This document shows, piece by piece, positions 1 to 8,827 of a stretch of DNA of 64,000 nt (positions are counted from its first letter, which is position 1; the number at the start of each line of letters is the position of its first letter). Made by a program: the position numbers and the translations under genes. Location: assembly GCA_964247055.1 (NCBI GenBank), contig OZ176056.1, positions 1-64,000 on the forward strand, written 5' to 3'. The stretch is from Paragordius varius (lineage: Eukaryota; Nematomorpha). Below the pieces are notes generated by a model. The model saw only the letters and a program-made list of their open reading frames with translations. It was not told where the DNA came from and ran no database searches.

Positions 1-81
1 CCCCCCTAACCCTAACCCTAACCCCAACCCTAAGCCCCCTAACCCTAACCCTAACCTAACCTAACCCTAAACCAACCCTAA
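1..81. repeat. Distal imperfect telomere repeats
   Basis: The first 81 bases are CCCTAA repeats with irregular units: C-runs of 2 to 6, one CCCCAA and one CCCTAAG. This is either the true ragged chromosome terminus or the low-quality end of the reads behind the assembly. The orientation (C-rich strand 5'->3' from the left edge) fits a chromosome end lying to the left. Confidence 0.85.
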
Positions 82-219
82 CCTGTTAACGTTAAAGTTC
101 AAACCGTTAAAGTTAACGTTACACCCGTTACAAGTAAAGGTCAAAGTTACAAGTTCAAGTCAAAGTTAAACGTTAAAGTTCAAGTTAAAGTTAAAGTTAC
201 AAGTTAAAGTTAACAGTTA
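82..219. repeat. Degenerate GTTAAAG-type telomere-like tract
   Basis: About 138 bases made of irregular units such as GTTAAAG, GTTCAAG, GTTACAAG and GTTAACG lie between imperfect and perfect telomere hexamers. The units keep the TTA/TAAC rhythm of a telomere but lose the C-runs. They could be a real variant-repeat island or a base-calling artefact, since long-read platforms are known to miscall telomeric repeats systematically. I favour artefact slightly, because variant telomere repeats usually lie on the centromere side of the tract rather than outside it. Confidence 0.6.
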
Positions 220-2073
220 CCTAACCCTAACCCTAACCCTAACCCTAACCCTAACCCTAACCCTAACCCTAACCCTAACCCTAACCCTAACCCTAACCCT
301 AACCCTAACCCTAACCCTAACCCTAACCCTAACCCTAACCCTAACCCTAACCCTAACCCTAACCCTAACCCTAACCCTAACCCTAACCCTAACCCTAACC
401 CTAACCCTAACCCTAACCCTAACCCTAACCCTAACCCTAACCCTAACCCTAACCCTAACCCTAACCCTAACCCTAACCCTAACCCTAACCCTAACCCTAA
501 CCCTAACCCTAACCCTAACCCTAACCCTAACCCTAACCCTAACCCTAACCCTAACCCTAACCCTAACCCTAACCCTAACCCTAACCCTAACCCTAACCCT
601 AACCCTAACCCTAACCCTAACCCTAACCCTAACCCTAACCCTAACCCTAACCCTAACCCTAACCCTAACCCTAACCCTAACCCTAACCCTAACCCTAACC
701 CTAACCCTAACCCTAACCCTAACCCTAACCCTAACCCTAACCCTAACCCTAACCCTAACCCTAACCCTAACCCTAACCCTAACCCTAACCCTAACCCTAA
801 CCCTAACCCTAACCCTAACCCTAACCCTAACCCTAACCCTAACCCTAACCCTAACCCTAACCCTAACCCTAACCCTAACCCTAACCCTAACCCTAACCCT
901 AACCCTAACCCTAACCCTAACCCTAACCCTAACCCTAACCCTAACCCTAACCCTAACCCTAACCCTAACCCTAACCCTAACCCTAACCCTAACCCTAACC
1001 CTAACCCTAACCCTAACCCTAACCCTAACCCTAACCCTAACCCTAACCCTAACCCTAACCCTAACCCTAACCCTAACCCTAACCCTAACCCTAACCCTAA
1101 CCCTAACCCTAACCCTAACCCTAACCCTAACCCTAACCCTAACCCTAACCCTAACCCTAACCCTAACCCTAACCCTAACCCTAACCCTAACCCTAACCCT
1201 AACCCTAACCCTAACCCTAACCCTAACCCTAACCCTAACCCTAACCCTAACCCTAACCCTAACCCTAACCCTAACCCTAACCCTAACCCTAACCCTAACC
1301 CTAACCCTAACCCTAACCCTAACCCTAACCCTAACCCTAACCCTAACCCTAACCCTAACCCTAACCCTAACCCTAACCCTAACCCTAACCCTAACCCTAA
1401 CCCTAACCCTAACCCTAACCCTAACCCTAACCCTAACCCTAACCCTAACCCTAACCCTAACCCTAACCCTAACCCTAACCCTAACCCTAACCCTAACCCT
1501 AACCCTAACCCTAACCCTAACCCTAACCCTAACCCTAACCCTAACCCTAACCCTAACCCTAACCCTAACCCTAACCCTAACCCTAACCCTAACCCTAACC
1601 CTAACCCTAACCCTAACCCTAACCCTAACCCTAACCCTAACCCTAACCCTAACCCTAACCCTAACCCTAACCCTAACCCTAACCCTAACCCTAACCCTAA
1701 CCCTAACCCTAACCCTAACCCTAACCCTAACCCTAACCCTAACCCTAACCCTAACCCTAACCCTAACCCTAACCCTAACCCTAACCCTAACCCTAACCCT
1801 AACCCTAACCCTAACCCTAACCCTAACCCTAACCCTAACCCTAACCCTAACCCTAACCCTAACCCTAACCCTAACCCTAACCCTAACCCTAACCCTAACC
1901 CTAACCCTAACCCTAACCCTAACCCTAACCCTAACCCTAACCCTAACCCTAACCCTAACCCTAACCCTAACCCTAACCCTAACCCTAACCCTAACCCTAA
2001 CCCTAACCCTAACCCTAACCCTAACCCTAACCCTAACCCTAACCCTAACCCTAACCCTAACCCTAACCCTAAC
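220..2073. repeat. Perfect telomere array (CCCTAA)n
   Basis: About 309 uninterrupted CCCTAA hexamers (TTAGGG on the complementary strand) show no visible substitution over 1.85 kb. This is the canonical telomere repeat of vertebrates and most non-arthropod animals, also found in many fungi and protists. The minus strand reads open as an alternating Leu-Gly string, which is a trivial result of the repeat and not a gene. The array ends abruptly at TAAC|GGCGTCGTCAG inside a minisatellite unit, with no transition zone of variant hexamers. Confidence 0.97.
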
Positions 2074-2500
2074 GGCGTCGTCAGTTCGTTGTCAGCATAT
2101 TTTTTCAGCAAGCATTCTATCCGTTGTCCGTCACTTTCTAGCCGTCGTCAGTTGGTTTGCATTCCCCCTATCCGTCGTCAGTCATTTTTCGGCAATCATT
2201 CTATCCATCGTCAGTCTGTTTTTGTCCGTCACTTTCTAGCCGTCGTCAGTTAGTTTTTTGCATTCCCCCTATCCGTCGTCAGTCATTTTTCAACAATCAT
2301 CCTATCCGTCGTCAGTCATTTTTCGGCATTCCTCCTATCCGTCGTCAGTCTGTTCTTATCCGTCGTCAGTTTGTTTTAAGCATTCCTCTTATCCGTCGTC
2401 AGTCATTTTTCAGCAATCATCCTATCCGTCGTCAGTGATTTTTCGGCATTCCCCTATCCGTCGTCAGTCATTTTTAATTCTATGTGTCGTCAGTCTCTTC
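2074..2500 (-). repeat. Left minisatellite arm, ~33 bp units
   Basis: About 12 units each carry a core that reads CCTATCCGTCGTCAG here and CTGACGACGGATAGG on the other strand, separated by 15-20 bp variable spacers. The spacer types (CATTC..., CAATCAT..., CGTCACTTTCTAGC...) are the same as those in the block at 8828-10650, but inverted. The outermost units beside the telomere (2074-2145) are rearranged or truncated. The innermost unit, near 2481-2495, has the unusual core TATGTGTCGTCAG, which is shared with the innermost right-arm unit. Short frames here translate as repeated PSSV or IRRQS peptides; they are repeat artefacts. Confidence 0.93.
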
Positions 2501-3078
2501 CTATGAGGAAGTATTTTAAAAAATCGTTAGAAGATATTAAAAAACATATTTAAACATTTCCACCGGAATTCACTTTTAATCACACCATTATGTAGGGCAT
2601 TAATTTTTTCCAGACAAATCACAAAATTAACAATTACACACCCAAATTAATATAAACACAAATTTCCAACTATACAATTGTTTAAGCTTTTTTATAAATG
2701 TTTTTAATACGAGTTTTCAATTATTATTTAATGGTATCTAAAAACTGAAAATATGCTTTTTTATGTGTTTTATTGTAATAATTAATATGATAACCTAGTA
2801 TAAATCTTAGCACTCCTTAATAATTATGATTTTTACAAATATCAATATAATGTTTGTTTAGTTATTTTAACTTACGCTTTATTTGTATGTTTTAATTGTT
2901 AACAATATTGATATTTTTTATTAGGGCCATCAATGTTTTACTATGTTTTTTAATACATAAACTAATCATACTTTTCTCGTTATCGTTTAAAACGGTACTT
3001 TTGCAGCCGATAACATGTTAGAGATAAAAACTATTATAATTTTTTTATAATCATGTTTTCATACTTTGGTATTTTGAT
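2501..3078. repeat. Left inverted-repeat arm, inner AT-rich part
   Basis: This segment is the reverse complement of 8450-8790 followed by 7365-7581. Matching landmarks include TACTTCCTCATAG, the GTGAATTCC/GGAATTCAC region, GGAGTGCTAAGATT, and TGCAGCCGATAACATG. Similarity stops just after TTTGGTATTTT (about 3078 left, 7365 right). This arm lacks the Penelope-like insertion present in the right arm, so it preserves the empty site near 2840-2853. No coding content is apparent. Confidence 0.88.
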
Positions 3079-4230
3079 CCAATATGTACGCTATAGATGT
3101 GAGTATGATTAATTTTTTTAATAGTATCAAAATTATAAAAATATATTTTTTTCTGTGTTTTATTATACAGGCTATTTATTAATAATTATAATAATCTAGT
3201 ATGAATCTTGCCGCATATAAATAATATTTTGATATATCAGTGCATTCATGTTTACTTGTTTTACCTTTTGGGTTATAAGTTTGGCAGCTGGCATCATAAA
3301 TACGAAAGATAATTATTCTATTTTTGGTGACAATTATGTGATTGGGGTATTAAGCTAGTATGAATCTTGCCGCCCCTAATTTCGATATATCAGTGAATTA
3401 ATGTTTTTATTTTATCTTCTGCGTTATTTGTGTGTTGATTTTTTTTGCAACATCGATATTTAATTTGGACCATTAATGTTTTTTTACATTTTAAAGCAAT
3501 TTTTATTTTCTGATCATAGTTTTAATTGGAACTTTCGCAGCTGGATAACATGTTAAATACAAAAGATAATTATTCTATTTTTGTTGACAATTATGTGATT
3601 TTTTTAGTTTAACTGTTTGGGGTATTATGCATTACACTATATATGTGTTTTTATATTTTCCGCTTAAATGATGCATGACTAATCTGTTTCTATCAAAAGT
3701 ATAAAAATATATATTTTTCTGTGTTTAATGGTACAGGCTTTTTAAATAATTAATATAATATTCTAGTAAGAATCTTAGCTCATCTAAATAATTATGATAT
3801 TTTAAAATAGTATCCTGATGCTTACGTTATTTTTCTAATGCGTTTTTTGTCTGTTGACTTTGTTTGCACAATCGATATTTTGCATTAGAAACATGAATGT
3901 TTTACCAGGTTTTTTACAACATTTTAAAACGTTTATTTCTTGTCATTGTTTTAAACGGTACGTACGCAGCTTTATAACATGTTAAAGATAAAGGAATGTG
4001 ATTTTCATAGTTTATTATACGTGGTCATTATGCATTAGGCTATATATGTGTTTATATATTTGTCTCTACCGATGTTTACTTATTTTGTCTTATGCGTTTT
4101 TTATGTTATAATTTTGTTATTTATATTTTTTATAACATCATAGTTTGTTCTTGTATTAAGCTATAGATTGTTTAATTGCCGCTAAAATTTGATGCGTGAT
4201 TAATCTTTATCAGTAACGTACAAATATGTA
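2780..4230 (+). repeat. Diverged ~400 bp tandem repeats
   Basis: Related segments recur with deletions. The motif CTAGTAWRAATCTT occurs near 2793, 3195, 3354 and 3762. A GCAGC...ATAACATG or related motif occurs near 3003, 3284, 3537 and 3966. The phrase AGATAATTATTCTATTTTTG occurs near 3310 and 3560. Spacings of about 160 to 430 bp suggest an original unit of roughly 400-450 bp with internal deletions. The first unit lies inside the inverted arm, so the arm boundary cuts through this tandem series. No function is recognised. Confidence 0.65.
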
Positions 4231-4428
4231 ATTTGAACAAAATGTTTTTTAACAAAATTTATTAATAAGTCTTTCCAAAAGGCAAATGAACAGAAAAGAA
4301 TAATAAAAAAGTTTGATTTTATAGAAATATGTTTGAAATTTAATATTTGTTGAATTGCATAAATAATGATAATTTCAAGCCATTAAAGTCAGTTTTTTTA
4401 AATATCATTTAATAAACTTTCTTAATTA

Positions 4429-4995
4429 ATATTTTGCATTCAACTACAGCATGTAATTTAAATATTTTAAATTTAAATTTTACATTTTATAATATGTTTT
4501 TAATAAAAGACTATGTTATATAAAATCATTTATTTATATTGGAGTAAAATTATGTGTTACAATAAAAGTATTAAACTAAATTTTGCATATTACTTTAATT
4601 ATTATAATAAATAAATATGGTAGTGATTATTTCTTTTAATATTGAAAAAAATAAATATTTTTATATCAATTATATTAATAAGTTGTTACATAAAACCGAT
4701 TAATATTTCGCATTCAACTACAGCGTGAATTATATATAATCAAATTATTGAGAATTTGGAATTTGTTATTATGTTTTTAATGTAAGTCTTTTATATCCTA
4801 TTATATATTTGAATTAGAACACAGTAATTACGTGTTACAATTAAAGTATTATAAAAAATTTTGTATATTGTTTATTATAATGAATAAATCTGGTATTGAT
4901 CATTTTTTCTAATTAAATAAATAAAAATAATAATAATTTATGTGCAGGATGTTAATAAAAATTATATCAATTATATTGATTATAAGTTGTGATAA
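4429..4995 (+). repeat. Diverged 273 bp tandem dimer
   Basis: The phrase beginning AATATTTYGCATTCAACTAC starts at 4429 and again at 4702. Later shared landmarks include TTATGTTTTTAAT-type text, a GTGTTACAA-TAAAGTATTA phrase (about 4554 and 4832) and TATATCAATTATATT (about 4661 and 4967). The copies are clearly related but carry many substitutions and indels, so the duplication is old. The 200 bases before it and the 190 after it show only AT-rich sequence. Confidence 0.7.
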
Positions 4996-5187
4996 AATAA
5001 TATCTAATCGACCTAAAACAAGACTAAGCGTTAACATAAAACTATTCTTTTATCTAGGTTTAACGAATACAAAAATTAATTATTATTAAAATAATTCTTT
5101 TAGTAAATTTATTATTTTAAATTATAATCGCATCTAAAACTAAATTAGATATTGTATTAAACTGTAGTTTAATGATAAAAAATTATT

Positions 5188-5281
5188 TTGTTTCATAATA
5201 CTTTCTTTATGGTAAAACATCTTTGATAGTGCCATTGTTTCATAATACTTTCTTTATGGTAAAACATCTATGATAGTGCCA
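5188..5281 (+). repeat. 47 bp tandem duplication
   Basis: Two adjacent 47 bp copies begin TTGTTTCATAATACTTTC and end GATAGTGCCA, at 5188-5234 and 5235-5281. The only difference I see is ATCTTTGATAG versus ATCTATGATAG, so this duplication is much younger than the surrounding diverged repeats. Confidence 0.9.
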
Positions 5282-5636
5282 TTTATAAGATATGTTTTTA
5301 TATTTTAATTGCTAAAATATTTACCTAAATAACACAACATTTTTTTGTATATCATAAAACATTTTTGGTTTATAAAGATCAGAAACATGTTTTTTTAAAA
5401 AAATAATATTCTTTTCTTATTTTAAAAAAGATATTTTTTTATTTTTTATGGACTAACATATGCTATTGTAATATGTTGTCACTTTATAAATAATGTAAAT
5501 GAATTTAACTTTATTAAAACATAGTTCACTAGAATTTTTTATATAAATTAGTTCTTAGCGAACGCACCATGTGTTTGCGGTTAAGTTGGTATGGAGTACA
5601 AACCATATTTATTTATTTCTATAATAATTCTATTTA
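5282..5636. other. AT-rich spacer, nothing recognised
   Basis: This spacer is AT-rich with long T and A runs. I see no gene, RNA gene or repeat structure apart from short homopolymers. It ends at the TA dinucleotide that flanks the MITE. Confidence 0.7.
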
Positions 5637-5808
5637 CAGTGGCGTATGCAGTAAAAGATTGTAAGTGCAAAGTAATCTTAATGAACACAAAACAGGGGGA
5701 CAATTTTCATATATTAATTATCATTCAGTCCTATTTATAAACATATCCATAATATCCCCCTGTTTTAGATTATTTTGCACTAACAATCTTTTACTGCATA
5801 CGCCACTG
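5637..5808. mobile_element. 172 bp MITE with ~65 bp inverted ends (Tc1/mariner-type)
   Basis: The element starts CAGTGGCGTATGCAGTAAAA and ends with the reverse complement of that text. Both ends continue with AGATTGT-AGTGCAAA-TAATCT and AAAACAGGGGGA, giving imperfect terminal inverted repeats of roughly 65 bp around a short AT-rich loop of about 45 bp. It is flanked by TA on both sides (TTTA|CAGTGG and CCACTG|TAGT), the target preference of Tc1/mariner elements, whose ends often start CAGT. hAT elements can also start CAGTGGCG, but the 8 bp flanks (TCTATTTA and TAGTTGTA) do not match well. It has no coding capacity and would depend on a transposase supplied from elsewhere. Confidence 0.85.
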
Positions 5809-7364
5809 TAGTTGTAAAGTGTGACCTAAAATTAATAAATGAATTATGTGTATTAATTAAACAGCATTTTCTATTAGGTTTACTGAAATAATTAAATTAT
5901 ATTATTACGTTAATTTAATGATTTTGATAACTACAAACTGGAAAAAAAAGTAGGATAAAACGTATAAAGCCTGTTAAATAAATCGAAAATATGTAGATCA
6001 TGAATTGAATAAGCTCTTCTATTGCTATAAATATTTTATCAGATAATGATATACATCAATATAATCATTTTGATATTTAATTTATTTTGAGAGTAATTAT
6101 TAAAAAAATATAGTATTTGTTTCTAACAAACATTTTTTATTTAAAAATAATAAATGATTATTTATTTTTTTTAATGAAATATCTAGATAAAACAGGCAAA
6201 ACGCAAAACAAATAATTATTAACAGTTTAAATTAACTAAAACGAGAACTATATTGTTAAAAACAATGTTTAATAAAAAAATTTGCCGTATATATATTTTT
6301 ACAGATTGTGCTCAAAATAAATAATATATTATTAAAAAATATTGTTAACAATAATATTATATATTTCAATTTACAAATAAATAAATTATGATATTTTTTT
6401 AATTTAAATGTTAACTTAAGCGTGTAATTATTTCTATGCATTAATTAATTGACATTTATATTAAAAAATATAAAATATAAAAATTATTTTTTTGTAAATA
6501 TAGAAAATCAAGGTTATAGAAATTTTAACCATGTTTGAAATTTTTTTTTATTTTAAAAACTATAAAAGTTATGTTATTAATACGAATTTATAAATGATTA
6601 AACATATCATTTTATGCTTTTTATAAATAATAATATTTTTTGCAAATATTTTTGAAGTTAACAACTTAAGTTAAAAAAGTAGCTTAAAAAACAATATTCG
6701 ATTACTATTGACGAAGGGTTTCACATATCGTTTATAATTTCTATTTATAATTTCATTTAATTAATTATCCTTTATCATTATATTACGGATTTTAACAAAT
6801 GTTATTACAAAACATAACTAATCCGTTCATTACCATTACAATATTAAAATATGTTTATAGCATAAATTTAATAAATGTTAGAATTTTGAAAAATATCTTT
6901 TTACGCTAATTTAAATTTAAAAGTTATTGACACTCTTTGCATTTATTTTAATTAATGAATATTTGTTGTTTAGATTTTTACTTTACTAAACTCGTTAATC
7001 CACTGACATTTTTTTGATTTTAAATAGATCTCTCAATATCACTTTGTTTTTTATAATCCTTTTGATTGATCTTTATTTTGTAAAAAATGATAACTCAGCT
7101 TTAAAATTAATAATTTTAACATATATTTACAATCTTAATTAGCCTATAATTTAGTTTCTATTTGCCTTGATTGGTTTGAATAAGCCTAAAAAAACCCTAT
7201 CTAAACAACTTAAAATTAATATCAAACAATTTTTAATATTTGAGGCAAAACTTCTTTCAAAGTTTCTGACATATCACCATCATATAAAAGTTTTTTAAGG
7301 AAGAAAACACCAAAAAGGTAATAAAAAATTGGGATGCTATCATATATTTTTTTTGATATGTTTT
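5809..7364. other. AT-rich centre of the fold-back, nothing recognised
   Basis: About 1.55 kb of very AT-rich DNA. A 61-codon frame lies on the minus strand at 6256-6441. It is low-complexity (Ile, Leu, Asn, Lys, Phe), resembles no family I know, and is what AT-rich DNA produces by chance. I found no tRNA, no clear repeat pair and no transposase-like frame. This is where an autonomous fold-back element would be expected to carry its enzyme, so if this is a transposon it is non-autonomous or fully decayed. Confidence 0.65.
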
Positions 7365-7689
7365 AAAATACCAAACTATGAAAACATGATTATAAAAAAG
7401 TATAATTGTTTTTATTTTAACATGTTATCGGCTGCAAAAGTACCGTTTTAAACGATAACAAAAAAAAGGATGATTAGTTTGAAATGTACTAAAAAACATA
7501 GTAAAACATTGATGGCCCAAATAAAAAATATCAATATTGCAAACAATGAAAACACACAAAAATAACTAAACAAACATTATTAAATGCAGATATACCAAAC
7601 AAATGAAATTGTACAGTATTTAGCAACAAGGCTATCAAAAAGAATGTATTACAACAGCAGTAAATAAAATTTTAAAAAGAAATCAATCT

Positions 7690-8044
7690 CTTATTTCGGC
7701 AAATCCAGATGGTTGTGTAACATAAAAGTAGTTTATAAACCAACATCAAACGTTTTAAAAATGTTAAAGTCTAAAGAAGTGGAAATGGAAAACACGATAT
7801 ACAAGTTGAGATGCAAGAATTGCCCGGCAATTTACATAGGCCAGTCAAAGCCAAACTTAAAGGTAAGATATAAGGAACATTAAAAAAGCAAAAGTTCGGC
7901 CATGTTTCTGCATTGCGTGGATAACAACCATGAATGCATAAACAGAATTGACGTTTTCGTTGAAAGAAAACACAGCGCAAGTATAACAAAAAAAGCCCTA
8001 TTTATACAGAGCGCAGAAGATGGTTTGCTTAATCGCCGTAAATA
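7690..8044 (+). pseudogene. Broken GIY-YIG endonuclease region of a Penelope-like element
   Basis: Plus-strand text encodes the hallmarks of the C-terminus of Penelope-like proteins. A VVYKPT-type phrase lies near 7727-7746. It is followed by YKLRCKNC with its paired cysteines and by AIYIGQS, the 'GIY...YIG' motif, around 7800-7850, then the catalytic-helix arginine context RYKEH near 7867-7881. A downstream part has the His-, Glu- and Asn-containing spacing expected of this nuclease fold. In intact elements this enzyme nicks the target DNA and primes reverse transcription. The region is interrupted in a few places and is a fossil. A minus-strand frame at 7771-7989 is its antisense shadow. 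The identification rests on motif recognition; no search was run. Confidence 0.8.
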
Positions 8045-8349
8045 AAGGAAAGCTATAAATTCTGAAACTAAATCATTTATAAAAAATTATCGAATTTTTA
8101 ATGACAAACCATTTTATAGTGTAGATATTACTTAAATTTTCATAATTTTACGCTTATACATTTATTTACAATTAATTTTTGTAAAAAAATACACATTTGA
8201 TTTTTTACATCACAACGGTTTTCTAAGTGATCTTTCTTTCTTTTGTTCACTAACGGTTTGTGATTTTTTTCCTATATAAGTAATATCAACCATGATTTTG
8301 TTCATTTTTTTAATTATTATTTTCTTATATTATATATATTTTTCTTAAC

Positions 8350-8388
8350 TAATCTCCTGATGATGCTATGGCAAAAATTTGAGAATTA
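8350..8388 (+). ncRNA. Candidate decayed hammerhead ribozyme motif
   Basis: The core heptamer CTGATGA (8357-8363) is followed by a 3 bp stem with a 4-base loop (TGC-TATG-GCA, 8364-8373) and then AAAA where GAAA is expected. The flanks TAATCTC (8350-8356) and GAGAATTA (8381-8388) can pair with one bulge, as an outer stem I would. Penelope-like elements are known to carry hammerhead ribozymes with minimal stems in their terminal repeats, and the position about 300 bp after the endonuclease region fits. Stem III and the cleavage triplet are not convincing, so it is probably inactive. Confidence 0.35.
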
Positions 8389-8790
8389 AAAAATTATATT
8401 TATATTATTTGCGTTATTTTACGACGATTCCTACATCATTATTTTATAGATATTTTAAAAAATCATAATTATTAAGGAGTGCTAAGATTCATACTAGGTT
8501 ATCATATTAATTATTACAATAAAACACAGAAAAAAACATATTTTCAGTTTTTAGATACCATTAAATAATAATTGAAAACTTGTATTAAAAACATTTATAA
8601 AAAAGCTTAAACATTTGTATATTTGGAAATTAGTGTTTATATTGATTTGGGTGTGTAATTGTTAATTTTGTGATTTGTCTGGAAAATATTAATGACCTAC
8701 AAAATAGTGTGATTAAAAGTGAATTCCCGTGGAAATGTTTAAATATGCTTTTTAATATCTTCTAACAATTTTTTAAAATACTTCCTCATA

Positions 8791-8827
8791 TCTCTCGAGA
8801 GGAGTAATGCAAACGAATTGGCGACTA
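8791..8827. other. 37 bp right-arm-only segment with a CTCGAG palindrome
   Basis: In the left arm TCCTCATAG runs straight into GAAGAGACTGACGAC. In the right arm 37 bases separate them, starting with the 10 bp palindrome CTCTCGAGAG. This is either an insertion in the right arm or a deletion in the left. I recognise no element. Confidence 0.6.

Larger units (their letters stand above)
7582..8443 (+). mobile_element. Penelope-like retroelement fragment, 5'-truncated
   Basis: This insertion is present in the right arm and absent from the left arm. The word CATTATT occurs at both junctions (7575-7581 and 8437-8443), consistent with a short target-site duplication. The plus strand carries the end of a Penelope-like open reading frame (connector plus GIY-YIG endonuclease), then about 400 bp of 3' sequence with a hammerhead-ribozyme-like motif. 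Only the 3' portion of an element is present, which is the usual 5' truncation of these reverse-transcriptase elements. The copy is broken, with a few interruptions. It belongs to the endonuclease-bearing class, not to the endonuclease-lacking Athena/Coprina class known from telomeres in rotifers and other eukaryotes. Confidence 0.75.
7365..8827. repeat. Right inverted-repeat arm, inner part, interrupted
   Basis: Reverse complement of 2501-3078, split in two by an ~860 bp insertion. The inner piece is 7365-7581 (with TTATCGGCTGCAAAAG and GATGGCCCAAATAAAAAAT). The outer piece is about 8444-8790 (with AAGGAGTGCTAAGATTC and AATACTTCCTCATA). Compared with the left arm it also has a 37 bp extra segment at 8791-8827, next to the minisatellite. 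Confidence 0.88.

Noticed and set aside
210-2111. 633-codon minus-strand open frame of alternating Leu and Gly
   Set aside because: It is the translation of the TTAGGG telomere repeat, which has no stop in that frame.
5637-5808. hAT-type MITE
   Set aside because: The CAGTGGCG start would allow it, but the 8 bp flanks differ at about half their positions while the TA flanks match, so Tc1/mariner-type is preferred.
6256-6441. 61-codon minus-strand frame
   Set aside because: Low-complexity Ile/Leu/Asn/Lys composition expected by chance in AT-rich DNA; no recognised motif.
7771-7989. 72-codon minus-strand frame with several cysteines
   Set aside because: It is the antisense of the Penelope-like GIY-YIG region, where the plus strand has the clear family motifs.
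7582-8443. Endonuclease-lacking telomeric Penelope-like element of the Athena/Coprina kind
   Set aside because: The fragment clearly contains the GIY-YIG motif region, which those telomere-specialised elements lack.
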